From Varroa destructor (taxonomy: Eukaryota; Arthropoda; Arachnida; Mesostigmata; Varroidae), in assembly GCF_002443255.2 (NCBI RefSeq), contig NW_019211458.1:17107939-17171938 (forward strand): a stretch of DNA of 64,000 nucleotides, in the 5' to 3' direction. Positions 14,337 to 25,500 of this stretch are shown one piece after another. How positions within the stretch are numbered: the stretch's first letter is position 1; the number at the start of each line of letters is the position of its first letter. The position numbers were made by a program, and so were the translations under genes. The notes under the pieces are model-generated. The model saw only the letters and a list, made by a program, of their open reading frames with translations. It searched no databases and was not told the DNA's origin.

Positions 14337-17300
14337 GAACAAAAATGATAGGGCTTATCTCAAAAACTTGCGTGTTTTCAAAATGCCGTATACAACGCTT
14401 TTATAATCTTTTCCATACAGCCTCAAATACTGTACTATAGCGAACACATTTTGTTTCAATGCCTAATGCTAAGGATATATAATTCACCGGAACAGCCCTA
14501 GCATCATTGAAGTGAAGCAGTATCTATCCTCTAGCCATAAGCTGTTTACTTCACTTCTGCACTACTGCGAAACTATATGGCCATTGTGTGTAGAATCGTA
14601 GCCAGACGGCCATTGGCTCAGATACCCGCACGAATAGGGTTTGTACGAATGAAGCTGCATCACACTCTTGAACAAGTAGATAGTCTAAAATCAGAATCAC
14701 TTCTTGTTTCAATATAAATAGCCGAATCGGTTGTAAAGAGTCGTCTGGTCATAGGGATCGTTATTAAGCTATTATAGTTAGGTTATAATAAATATTATTT
14801 GAAATTAAACTATGCTTCCTTAGAATTGTCACGCGCCTTTTATATTGTGTACAATGATAGATAACTGTCACTGTAACTACGCGAATTTTACGACGATCAA
14901 GCGGTACGACTGCATGTTCACCGGTATTGAACATTCATGCCTCTTCCAAACGCGAAACATTAAGCACATAGATACACGATGGAAGTCATTTGATGTCTTC
15001 CCAAAATGTCGTAACACTGCATACCAAACGTCTGTTCAAATTTGCATTATAAAAACTATTTTTTTACGCCCAGCTCATTGAAGAGTCGTGTCGCCCAGAG
15101 CATGCCGGATTTCGTTATGCCCACTTGTGCGCTTGTCAAAAGGGTTAGGTTAAATAAAGGTACCGTTTATACTGCCTAAGGAGTGGTTAGCACTTAATTG
15201 CTGCCCATAAGACACTCTCTGGTTAGCTAACAGAACAGTGGACTTGAACTAGACACCCCGAAGGACCACATAATACAATTCTGGAGGATAGGCGTTCCAT
15301 TCATTTGCTAGTTCCTTCCACTGGTCTAGGTCGTGTTCATTTCAACGATATCTTTCTCGTTGGCATATATTGTATTTGATGATTTAAACCGTACCAGCGA
15401 CGCACCCAGTTTTCCATTGCTAGTCGTATTAAACTTGAAGCCTTTCGTTGTTAAGGTAACGAAAAAATACAACAAGCAACAGGTTCTGCTGTTCGTCCAC
15501 GGAAAGCAATATAGATTGATACAAATGACAATTCTGGCGCGTTAGCTTGATCTATGTGGCGTTAAAATACCTCAGTTGAGACTAAGTAAGACAAAACAAC
15601 AAAACGTAACACGCTCATTAGTTTGTGGATCGTTAACCTAACTTCATTTCAACAACATGCTCTTCGTAGTGACCAGCCTGCGAGGATTCAATACTATATG
15701 ACATCTGCCCAGTTTCACATGTAAATAACGCGATTCAACCAAACCCATAGCTTGTTCAAACGTAGTTACAGTGTGGTTCAATTGGTCACAGTATAAGAAA
15801 AAGCATAGTTATTGGACTGATGGGTGCCACAGGGAAAGGCATAGCATAGTATATCTGGATTAAATAATAGTGCAGATGTGCCGTGTTCATGGAATTACTC
15901 GTGCATCCTTCACGCCCAGCTATTGTTCCCAATTGTGAAGCCATGATTTAATGAATAACAGTACACATGCGACTATGATGATTAGATCTAAAGTAATACT
16001 GGGTGTAACTCTCTGAGAGTAGGAATCGTTCGCCTCGTGATTTATTGCGCCTCTACTAACATTTAAAGAAACGTCTTTGCATACCTTTAGCCATTGACTT
16101 GTGACGACTAGAAATAATTTAAACATTTATATAAAACAATACTCAAACAAATATATGCCTCGCTATTTTCCAAAGAAAAGTTGTATTCACGAGGACCGTA
16201 TATATAGCTACTCATCGATTAAGCGCATCCAATACAACAGAGCGGGACAGCAAAACTCGAGCTTTTCACTAGAGGCTATTTTCACAACGATTTTTTTGTG
16301 TGTCCTAAAATTATCATTTTTGACAATCATGTTCAATTAGATGCAACCTACTGACAGCCCCGATTCATCATTTTCAAATGTTTACAAATAACTTTACGGT
16401 GATAACCATGCATCAAGCGAAAGTGACAGGTATAAATTCGACGAAGTATCGTTCAAATACACTACTTACAAAATTTTGGGCGAATAGTAGATCAACAACA
16501 CCGAAAATGTTCTTCTTGAATGAAATAAAAGGTGCAGGAGGGCGCAAAAAGTCTTACAACCCTTGGAGCCTATCCAGACGACCAAACCAAAGCCACTTGA
16601 TATTTTCCTCTCCAAAACGACCATTAATGCCTGTACAGAAAAAAAGAGCTCGGGTGTATCAAAAATGCAATTTTAAGCCACCTCTATACATTTTCAAACT
16701 CCTTAAATCTAAACGCTATTGAGCCAACAAGGTGCCAGTTTACCCGACAGATAAACCCTCAGGTATAAACCCGCATACCGACTGAAGCGGAGCGAAAGTT
16801 CGGTAGAACACGTCAAACCAATCTGACAAGAACTATTTTTCTTTGCAGAAAATACGTTTTGTTGAATAACTTGCTATGGGATTTTGAAAAATGCGGAGAA
16901 CAGTGCTGGACTAGACGGAAAACAGGTGTCACCGTAATAGTTGTCTGACGGAATGCCTAATGGTGATACAGAGCCTAAAATTCAAAACAAAGAGACAGCA
17001 CGCAGTATTACCTTTGTAAGCTTAGTCAAGGCGCTACATGGGTTCCTCGATGAAATGGGCAGCCAACTCGGTACTTGCATAGCGAAGAATTTCGGTTACA
17101 ATAAGTTTATAGCACATTTACAGATAATAATATGTGAACTGTGGACCTAGTAGCTTTTAACTCAACCGAGTCAGTTGAAAAGATATCGGGGTGGAAACGA
17201 TTGTCCTAATCAAGCAATTTGCTAAACGTGGAAAGGAATGGCATTATAAGTGAGTAACGCATATACGTACCGTATTTTTCTATTGCTGCCGTAATATAAT

Positions 17301-18971
17301 ATTTGAAGTTCATACGCTGTCTCTAATCCATCGTTTGCAAAAAAATGTCGTTCTACGATGAACATATGCTATATGCACTCGGTGTAGTTCGGTGTAGTTG
17401 AATATTTATAGCAACAGCAGACCTAAGAACGGCACGCAGTTCTGTCAACTTCTACCAGTGCCCATACCGTTCTCACGTTCGTTCGTTTTTTAGTGCGATT
17501 CTAGAAATTCACCACGAGGATTTGTTATGACATGCCTTATTTTGGCTGGATGAGTGTGTCTGAGTTCATAAGACTAGAATGGGCTTATCGTCACAAGAAT
17601 TTCAGATTTCACTACGTTGATACAACTGAAGCTTGGGCAAAAGTATCAAATATATGGCTTTCGTCCCTATACTTCAATGCATACAGATGGTTCAAAGAGC
17701 AAAAACTCAATAGGCTACTTCGTGCTGCAACAACGTTATTAAAATCAATCGAAATTGTAGATGTACTTCGGCATATGACCTCACTCCACTATATCTATTG
17801 TATTAGATTTGCAGGTTCTGTTCAGCGCAATAAAGCCTTAATTGCGCAATTAAGTCGTATTTCCCTAGAGTACTGTTGCCCTAAGCAAAGTACAATTGAG
17901 CAAATATATGAAGTTAACTGAGAGTTAGAAAACAACGAAGACGGTTCGTGATTTTTCTACGAGAATTAATGGTACACTGTTTCCACTATACGATATCGTG
18001 CAATAATGTATAAAGATTTCTGTGCGTCACCACCAAATGTTTCAAGAGTCCCAACGGAAATTATACGTCTAGATTGTGCGTAAACGTCTTTTAACGGTGA
18101 ACCCAAGTGATTCGCTAAAGACATGACTGAATTACATTACGTCCAGGCGCAACTCTTTTACAAAACCCGGAAAATGCATGCCAGTGGGTCGAGTTATGGT
18201 GATTGCGGCAAATCTACGTCTGTTGAATACCTCAGCAGTATTCGAATACTGGCCTTCTGTACTACAGCAAATAACGTTGGAGCATCAAATGGTATAGGAA
18301 TTGTGCTTTTTATTGATAACTCCAGCTAACAGAAGGCATCCCTACAAATGTGATATGTAATAATAGTAAAATTCAAAATGAAGCCAAAAATCAGTCTCCT
18401 TTTGCTCAAAAGCCACTATTTTATGTATCAGTATGGCAGTCAGCATAAAACTGCCAAATAACCTAATGATGCGGCCGGAATCAGACCTCAACCTGTTCCT
18501 ATAAAAAAAGAAATGGAAACAAGCAAAACAACAGATAGCAATCGTTTTTCAGGTTGCTGTTTAAACTGTTTGACAAACTCTCTAGTCAAGAGTGCTAGCG
18601 CAACCACCTGCTAAAGGCAACAAAACAAAGGTTCTTTTAATGACATGGGGGTAAACGTAGCAGAGAATAAGACGATCTGGAGTTGACGACTAAGACGATT
18701 AAACAGTTTTTACAAGGGTCGACAAAAAGGCAAACATCTATTGATGGAACGTAAGTAAATCTTCGTATGCCACCATTCAAATTTGATAGTACGATGTGTA
18801 AATAAGCTGGAAAGTCTAAAAGGAATCGAAATAAATAGTTTAGATCACTCGATAAATTTTGACCGAATGATCAGGTTCGACGTTTTCAGATTGTTGCAGT
18901 TCTCAATTTGGCCCTAAAGTTGCAACAGTCGGCATTGCCTGAAATAATATAGCAAATCTAAGTTGACGAAA

Positions 18972-18992
18972 AACCTTAAATGTTTTAAGGTT
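18972..18992. repeat. 9-bp hairpin
   Basis: AACCTTAAA and TTTAAGGTT pair perfectly around TGT, followed by an A run. Confidence 0.65.
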
Positions 18993-19130
18993 AAAAAAAA
19001 AAACTTCAAAAACGTTAAATGAAGAATGCGCTATCGGTTCTTGCAAGTCATGAACGCCAGCAGAGAAGCAAAAAAACCCATTTAAATTCTAACGATATTC
19101 AAGAATACTCAAATCACAACGAAGAAAGAT

Positions 19131-19143
19131 GAGGAGGAGGAGG
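19131..19143. repeat. GAG trinucleotide repeat
   Basis: Four GAG units after a purine-rich stretch. Confidence 0.85.
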
Positions 19144-19508
19144 ACACTAAACTCTGATTCAATTAATAAACCAAAATATTCTTTCGTGAAATACAGTCGT
19201 CAAATGACAGTAATAAAGGTGGCACCTCTCTTGACAGAATTCAAGCCGTAATTAATAAAAAATAATAATAGTAAGAATATTGTACATAGTTGAATCAAGG
19301 AATCATTTTGACAGTGAAATTATATTTCCGTGTTTCTTTTTTTGTGTTAGCAAACTACAACATAGAGGGATAGTAAAGTAATACGGGCGAAAATTTTACT
19401 GCGATCGAGAAAAATATTATCACCAAAGACCTTATTTACAATCTAGAAAAGAAGTTTGCATCAGATTTTCATAGGAATATTTAAATCAAGATGCATTTAT
19501 TCTATGAC

Positions 19509-19554
19509 CTATATAATACCTCTGGAAGGTATTATATAGATACTCATAGAGTAT
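19509..19554. repeat. Strong 13-bp hairpin followed by a second small hairpin
   Basis: CTATATAATACCT (19509-19521) and AGGTATTATATAG (19527-19539) are perfect inverted repeats around a 5-base loop. Directly after it ATACTC and GAGTAT (19540-19554) form another 6-bp stem with a 3-base loop. The function is unknown. Confidence 0.75.
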
Positions 19555-21019
19555 TACGTGTTATATAGGCTGACGACTGATTCGATTGGCATAAGTCTGT
19601 TATTCAACGAAGTTAAAGCTAAAAGAGGCGATGTTTCACAATTATTAAATTGACGCATAGCTAATAGACTTTGGTGAAGTTAACGAAAATGTCCTTTGGA
19701 TGTACTTAAGGTGCACACCTTATTCGAGACGTGAAGCGGAACCGTAATAATATTTACTACAGAGTCAATTTAGCCCATCGAAGCCTGCGTGTCGCTATAG
19801 CGACTATTTATAATTTTCGAATAATCGATAAATAACCTATAGTTTATCGGATTCATGATCTTGATCGTTAGGAATATAGTGCATGTGTCGGGGGCATTGT
19901 TAAGCGGTGTCAATGAAATGGTCAGAATTTCACACAGGAAAAAAATATTCTGCTTTAAAAATGCTAAAAGCTAATATTTGTTTTAAATATATTTAATTTT
20001 TCCATGCTCGAAAAAACTGAGCGGTCTATATTGCCTCATATCGCAACTTGCTGGTGAGGAAGGGTTGGATTAGGTTAAGGGGTGTCGATTACCCGTCGCC
20101 GGATCGAAAATACCGACAAAACAAAGCATGATTACAAAAAAAAGGATTCGCACAAGCGGCAGATAAATTAATCGAAATGTTCACAGCTATTTGCCTCATT
20201 GTGGGTGATCGAAATTTCTTTTATAATTGATTCCCCCTCATCTTGTTGTGGTGATCTACGTGTCCATCATTTAACTATAGGCCCGTGTATAATTACAGCA
20301 CCCGCGGGTAACTTAGATAAAAAAAAATAGGCGACCAAAATACCATGGAACAGTTGTCGCTAGTAAATTAATAAATAATCATAGATCTTTTCCGAAGTCT
20401 AAGTACACCTTTTCGAAATAGCAAAAATACCCACAGCCACTTGTCATCGCCGAATAGCCCGCCAACGACACTCTCACCATTTCGTATTCGGCTGCAGTTA
20501 TTTTCACCCTGCTCCGATTCGTCATTCAATTCATCCATTCGTTTAGTCGTCTATCGCTTGCACAAATTCGCCAACAACCCTGCGCGCTCCTGCACTCATA
20601 ACAGCACTCTGTCGTCAGCCACCAGCAGCGACGGCGGCCGCGGCCCCGGCTGCCTCCTCGTCCACTTTTACCTTGCTCTGTGAGTATCTACGTCTGTATG
20701 TCTCGGTTGCTTCCCGCCTGTTACCACCGCTCTGTTCGGTTTGCTGCTAAGCAGGCAGCGAATTCTTCTGGCAGCCAGTTGCCTGGCCCCCGCGATCTCA
20801 AGCGCCCTCTGTGGCCTGTCGACGAAACCTTTCGCGCGCTCCCTCTCCGTCTGTCTAGAACGATACCAGCGCTGCACACTGATGGCGGCTTGTTTTGTAA
20901 ACATCGCCGGACCTTGCCTGTCGAAAATCCGCAGCTGGGGAGAGGAGGGTCTGTCCTCGTCGTCGTCATTGCTGCCGCGCTGTTATTCCTGCTGCTACTA
21001 GTACGACGGTTGTTTCTAT

Positions 21020-21067
21020 CGCTGCTGCTGCTGCTGCTACTGCCGCCGCTGCCGCTGCCGCTTTCAC
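21020..21067. repeat. CTG/CCG trinucleotide repeats in the leader region
   Basis: Interrupted CTG units followed by CCGCTG units. They make long open frames on both strands that are low complexity (Leu-rich on plus, Ser-rich on minus) and should not be taken as genes. Confidence 0.85.
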
Positions 21068-21506
21068 CGCGGGAGCAACAGCAACGGGAGTTGGCCGCTG
21101 CGCTGTTGTTGAGACCAGCTACCAGCAGCAGCACCACCAACAATTGTGCAGGCAGGAAAGCGAGCAGGCGGGCGGCCAGGACAGCGAATCAATCGTAGGT
21201 TGCCCGTTCGTTCGCTGAATCGACGGTGTAGTCGTCAGTTCGTCGTAGTTGTAGTTGCTGTCGCTGCCGAGAAGTAGGGGCATCGTTTTACGCCGGCGGC
21301 AGCACCGCCAGTAGCTGCTGCCGTTGAGTCTATGAACAGTAGCAGAAGCAGTCGTTTGTGCGAGTAGCAGTGGTCACGGCATAGCACAGCGTTTGCTAGC
21401 CGATATCCCTTTGCGTGCTGCCCCTGCGTGTGCGTGTGTGTTCCCAATGTGTGCATTGTGCTGTTCCAGTAGCGAGTGAAGCACAGTACACGCACCCTTG
21501 TTGCCT

Positions 21507-21532
21507 TCATCGTCGTCATCATCATCATCGTC
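21507..21532. repeat. CAT/CGT trinucleotide repeat
   Basis: Alternating TCA and TCG triplets upstream of Ing1. Confidence 0.85.
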
Positions 21533-22340
21533 ACAGCAGATAGCGGCAACAGCACCCGTAAGCAGTAGCAGCCAGCAACGAACGAGTGCTGCCGAAAGAC
21601 GGCTGTTGAACGCTTGCCGCTCGTGCGAATCTTTTTTTGTGTCATGTTTCGTCTTTTCGGTATTTTCGTTCAGGCGACGGGTAATCGACACCCCCATCGC
21701 TAGCCGCAGTCACCGTGGATGCTGCCGCCGCACTGACGAACGCGATCTGACGGTTGCGCTTGCCACGAGATATACCCCTGTCCGAAAATTAACGTTCGAC
21801 GTCGCTTCAATTGAATGAGCTGTACCGACAGAATAACAACTCCTGTACCACCAAGAAAATCTATTATAATTCGATAAAGTGAGAGACTACTTGGTAGACG
21901 CGTGTTTGCTGATTCCAAATGGTAATAGTTTAGCCGGCGGTGACTCGAAGGCTACTAGCGAGAATGTCCCGCTACTGACAACGGGCTTTTGTCTGCTTTT
22001 GGGAGCTGAATTCGGAGCACTGCTACAACTTCTAATGCTATGACCACTGACAATAACAGGGAATAAGCGATTAAAGAGGACCCCGAAAAAATGCACGAAC
22101 GCGCCTCGTCCTATCACAGATCATGATGATGATGTCCTGTTGTTAATACGTTTCCTCGCTGCTGTCTAAACAGTTCTGTTCCACTGTTCGTATTTTTCGT
22201 GTGTTTGTGCGCTGTGAAAATAAAGAACGGTGGAAACGACGAAGGACACAACGGGTTTCTCCTGACGTGATAGCTATAGCAACGAGCCAGACGACATCGT
22301 TGCATCAGTTACAGCTGCTACTGTCGTCGCATTTTCGTTA

Positions 22341-22359
22341 GTTCGTTCGTTCGTTCATT
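22341..22359. repeat. GTTC tetranucleotide repeat
   Basis: Four GTTC units, one base changed in the last, about 70 bases upstream of the Ing1 ATG. Confidence 0.85.
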
Positions 22360-22428
22360 CGATCTTTAAAACGTCGCCAAATCGCCGCCAATCACGAACT
22401 AACGCTGGCCCCTTGGGCAGGCAGTACA

Positions 22429-22567
22429 ATGGGGGTCGAGCTGTTTGGGGCGGCGGAAGCATCCCTGCTCGAGCACTATCTCGACACCGTCGAGCACCTT
22501 CCCGACGATGTTCAACGGACAATTTCGCTACTCCGCGAGATTGATCAGAAGTATCAGAAGATTCTTG
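22429..22567 (+). CDS. Ing1: Ing1 exon 1: start codon and first part of the ING domain
   Basis: This exon encodes residues 1-46 plus the first base of codon 47. The start has A at -3 and G at +4, a strong animal context. An in-frame TAG lies 90 bases upstream at 22339-22341 with no other in-frame ATG between, so this ATG is the natural start if the leader is contiguous. The peptide includes [18 protein letters not shown] and [13 protein letters not shown], which match the conserved first helix of ING1/ING2. The donor after 22567 is GTAAGT, close to the ideal consensus. Reading through the donor gives about 30 unrelated residues and then a stop, so the border is well fixed. Confidence 0.95.
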
Positions 22568-25500
22568 GTAAGTACGATACGTGTACACATGCATATATGC
22601 GGCCATACATACAGATAATGCTGTCGGACACATACACACACAGAAATGTACAATGTGCAAAGTGAACTGTGCTGGAAGTGAGTTGTTTCGTGTGCCCGAA
22701 AAAGTGTACAGCCTCATCCAGTCAGTGAAAAGCTCAGCGAGCCGTCTCATCTCCCATTTAAGTGTTATCCCCGTAACCCATATTGTTTACCGAAAGACCC
22801 CTCTGTTGTGTGCTTCTTTCTCTAGGCCAAATTCGTCGTCTTACATTGCAGTACACCACCATGTTTCGTTCTATTTCATTCCGCTTACGTTGATTGGGTC
22901 ATAGCCTGCAACGATTTGAACAACGGCTGCAAGTGTGGCTGTGTACCTGGCCATGGGTTAGTTAGCGTCGATGGCGCCACTCGAGTTTTCCTGCTGCTGT
23001 CGTTCGGATCAGTCACCCGTAGCGAGCTGGCTGGGTCTTATGACGTGCTATATAAGATCGTGATAGACGCCTCTTAGTGAATGGATCATACACCAACATC
23101 GTCTGATCGACTTTTGATCGGATAAGTCCTGATCAGTGCACGTGTATCGCCGTTTCTTGCTATAGCTACAGCTCATCTACTCAAGTCAGTCAGTGTTTCC
23201 CTGCTTAATTATAAGGAACAGTGTTTTGATCTCGACATACATATGGTTTGTACGGTGACATAGCCTCGTAGCATGCTAGTTACCTTAGCTCCTTATTCGA
23301 CCCTCTTTGTCTATCTGCATATGGATGATTTCTGCCCCATACTCTGCGACGGTCTAGCCATTAGCTAATGCCTCCCGCTCTCAGCGTTATACCGCCACCC
23401 CGAGGGACAGACTGGGCCGGGCGTGTACCCATCTCCTCTTGACGCTGCTGCAGGCGTCGATAACGATGTTAATAGCTTCGCTCCCACATGAACAGCAGTG
23501 GTTTTTACGGCTAGCGCCGGTATCTGCTAAAGCCATCGAATCGTTTATATGGAGTGGGGGCCAGTGAGAACCTGTTCTTGAACAAACAACTAGGCACCCA
23601 TTCGTATCGTGCGAAAAACGTCCCGTTTGAGCTGTTATTGCTGCTGGCATAGGTTAACCTGGAAAGCCGGTAGGTGCCTGGAAAGGCAACTGTGTCCACG
23701 TGGGCAGGCGTTCATTCGTTCGTGCTCCCAAGTGTCTACAGGTGAATGTTCCTCTCTACCTATGCATGAGTATTCTCTCGAGTCTTTCATGCAGCGACGT
23801 CGTCGATATGCAGTACGCTGTCCACAAAGTCTAAACGTATTGCTTACACCGAAAACAACAGCTGCTCCAGAACGTGTGAAGTCCGTGACCTCTGCTGTTA
23901 CTCGTCTCGTTTGTTAAATGGGCACGGTCATCTACATTCAATATCATTTATACTGTGTACCTTTCCGGGTCAGACTCGAGGGCATACAACAACAATATGA
24001 AAACGTACTCGGTGTATTGGTAGCCAATCCGTGTTACGCTCTGTTCTAGCGATATCCCCCTTCCCCCCCGCTTTATTTCTAGTGTGTGTAATCAACGTTG
24101 TTTCGGTGTGTGTATAAGAATCTGGTGACACAACAGCGGTGTTAATGTAACAGTAATGGCAGCAACACGGTAACAACTGGTCTGGGTAATAGAACACATC
24201 TGTCACGCGACTCCAAGTACAATACCATCGTTCGCATCTGTATATATTATATACACACATATTAGATTGACAGTTAGTCGTTCCTTCCTCGCCCCTCTGG
24301 TGCTGACAAAGTTGTATGGTGTAGGATTCTCTACTGGCATCGTTACGTTTCCGTCTCTGTATTCGCTATACGTAATTCGGTGTCGGTCCGTTGTCGTCCG
24401 TCAGCTCTGCCACTTCATATTTGTGACGGGTGTCTGTGTCTACATATAATCTAGTGCGGCATTTTTATGGTTTCAATATGTAATTCTGCCGCTATGCTTT
24501 CGCTGTTGCCGCTGCTTTATGCTGTGTGTGAGGCTATCTATCTGTCCGTCCGTCCGTCCGTTTGAACGCGCGATGTGTCATTCGCTCGTATAAATCGGAA
24601 TGTATCTGTGCCGTTGAGAATCGAACAGAACTGGCTGGTCGGCTTGCTCTATTCAATCCGCCTGGCTAAGCGAGTCGTTGTAGCTTTCATCGCCTTACGG
24701 ACTGTTCAATTGCTTGACGACGGCCAGCCACCAGCAACGGCAGCAGGAAGATACGGACGGAAATCTCGCGCCAATGCGTACGTGCTTTGCGCGCTGTTCG
24801 TCCTGATAAACTACGATTATGACGATCATGATCGAAAAGCCAACAGAAGTATTAGTGGCTTTAAGGCCCCCAGTGTGTAGCTCTCCGCCCGCACCGCTCC
24901 TCGACTCATCACCTCATCCAGCCCCAACCGGCAACGGCGACAGCGGTGTTAGCGACGCAAGTAGCAGTAATCGTCGCGGGGACTGGCCAACTGCAATAAG
25001 AATATCAAAAACAGCAAGACAGAGCTTGTCTGTAGACTGTCCGTCCGCCAGCCGGTTGGTCGGTCGGTCACTTGCTCGCTCCCTCGCTCGGTAGGCACGT
25101 CAGCGCGGCAAAACGAAGGAAAGCTGCCGCTGCAGTAAGAAGCCGCTGCCCGTTAATGTTATGCTCGAGCTAATGCTGCTACCAGTCAGTACTTAGTGCT
25201 AGCGCAACCACTGGTATTTGTGGTGTACGTTCTGTTCGTTTAGTGGCACCCGTACTGCTTGACTTTGCGTGGTAAAGCAGCGGCGGCAGGCGCTAACGAG
25301 TGCAGAATGGACGGTGAGCTATTCTTGCTGATGCCCAACTCAATGGATGGGCTGTCTTCCTATTGAGACAGGCCGCTGCTGGGCGGGCTCTCGATTTCGC
25401 TTGCCTGGGGCCACGGCCAATATGGGGCCATGATAGCTACTGCTACTGCTGCTGCTGCTGCCACCACTATGGTGCGGCAATGATACGAGATTGCGGTGGG

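Larger units (their letters stand above)
1..20439. other. AT-rich gene-poor region, no gene recognised
   Basis: All six frames are broken by stops at the rate expected for AT-rich non-coding DNA. The longest open frames are 17532-17921 (129 codons) and 16378-16722 (114 codons), neither with a recognisable motif. The region contains AT, GCC, ATT and A-run microsatellites, several palindromes and a diverged repeat pair at 2215 and 4060. I see no tRNA, rRNA or transposon coding sequence. Confidence 0.6.
20440..22428 (+). promoter_or_regulatory. GC-richer block upstream of Ing1: probable promoter and 5' leader
   Basis: Base composition rises sharply here compared with the AT-rich 20 kb to the left, with many CpG and CTG/CAG/CCG triplets. 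It lies directly upstream of the Ing1 start codon on the same strand. A CTAAC at 22399-22403 and CCCCTTGGGCAG ending at 22420 could form the acceptor of an intron in the leader, and GTGAGT at 20680 or GTAAGC at 21558 could be its donor; this is inference. There are many upstream ATGs in all frames. I see no clear TATA box, and the transcription start cannot be placed without RNA data. Confidence 0.45.

Noticed and set aside
16378..17921. Open frames of 114 codons (16378-16722) and 129 codons (17532-17921) in the AT-rich left part.
   Set aside because: No recognisable motif and no supporting splice or promoter context; their lengths are within chance for this amount of DNA.
20680..21198. A 172-codon plus-strand open frame and a 140-codon minus-strand frame upstream of Ing1.
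   Set aside because: Both are products of CTG/CCG repeats (poly-Leu and poly-Ser); the plus frame begins with GTG rather than ATG, and there are no domains.
24819..25090. A Pro/Ser-rich open frame in intron 1 as an alternative first exon of Ing1.
   Set aside because: Its only plausible donor leaves phase 2, which does not fit the phase 1 acceptors of exon 2 or exon 3.
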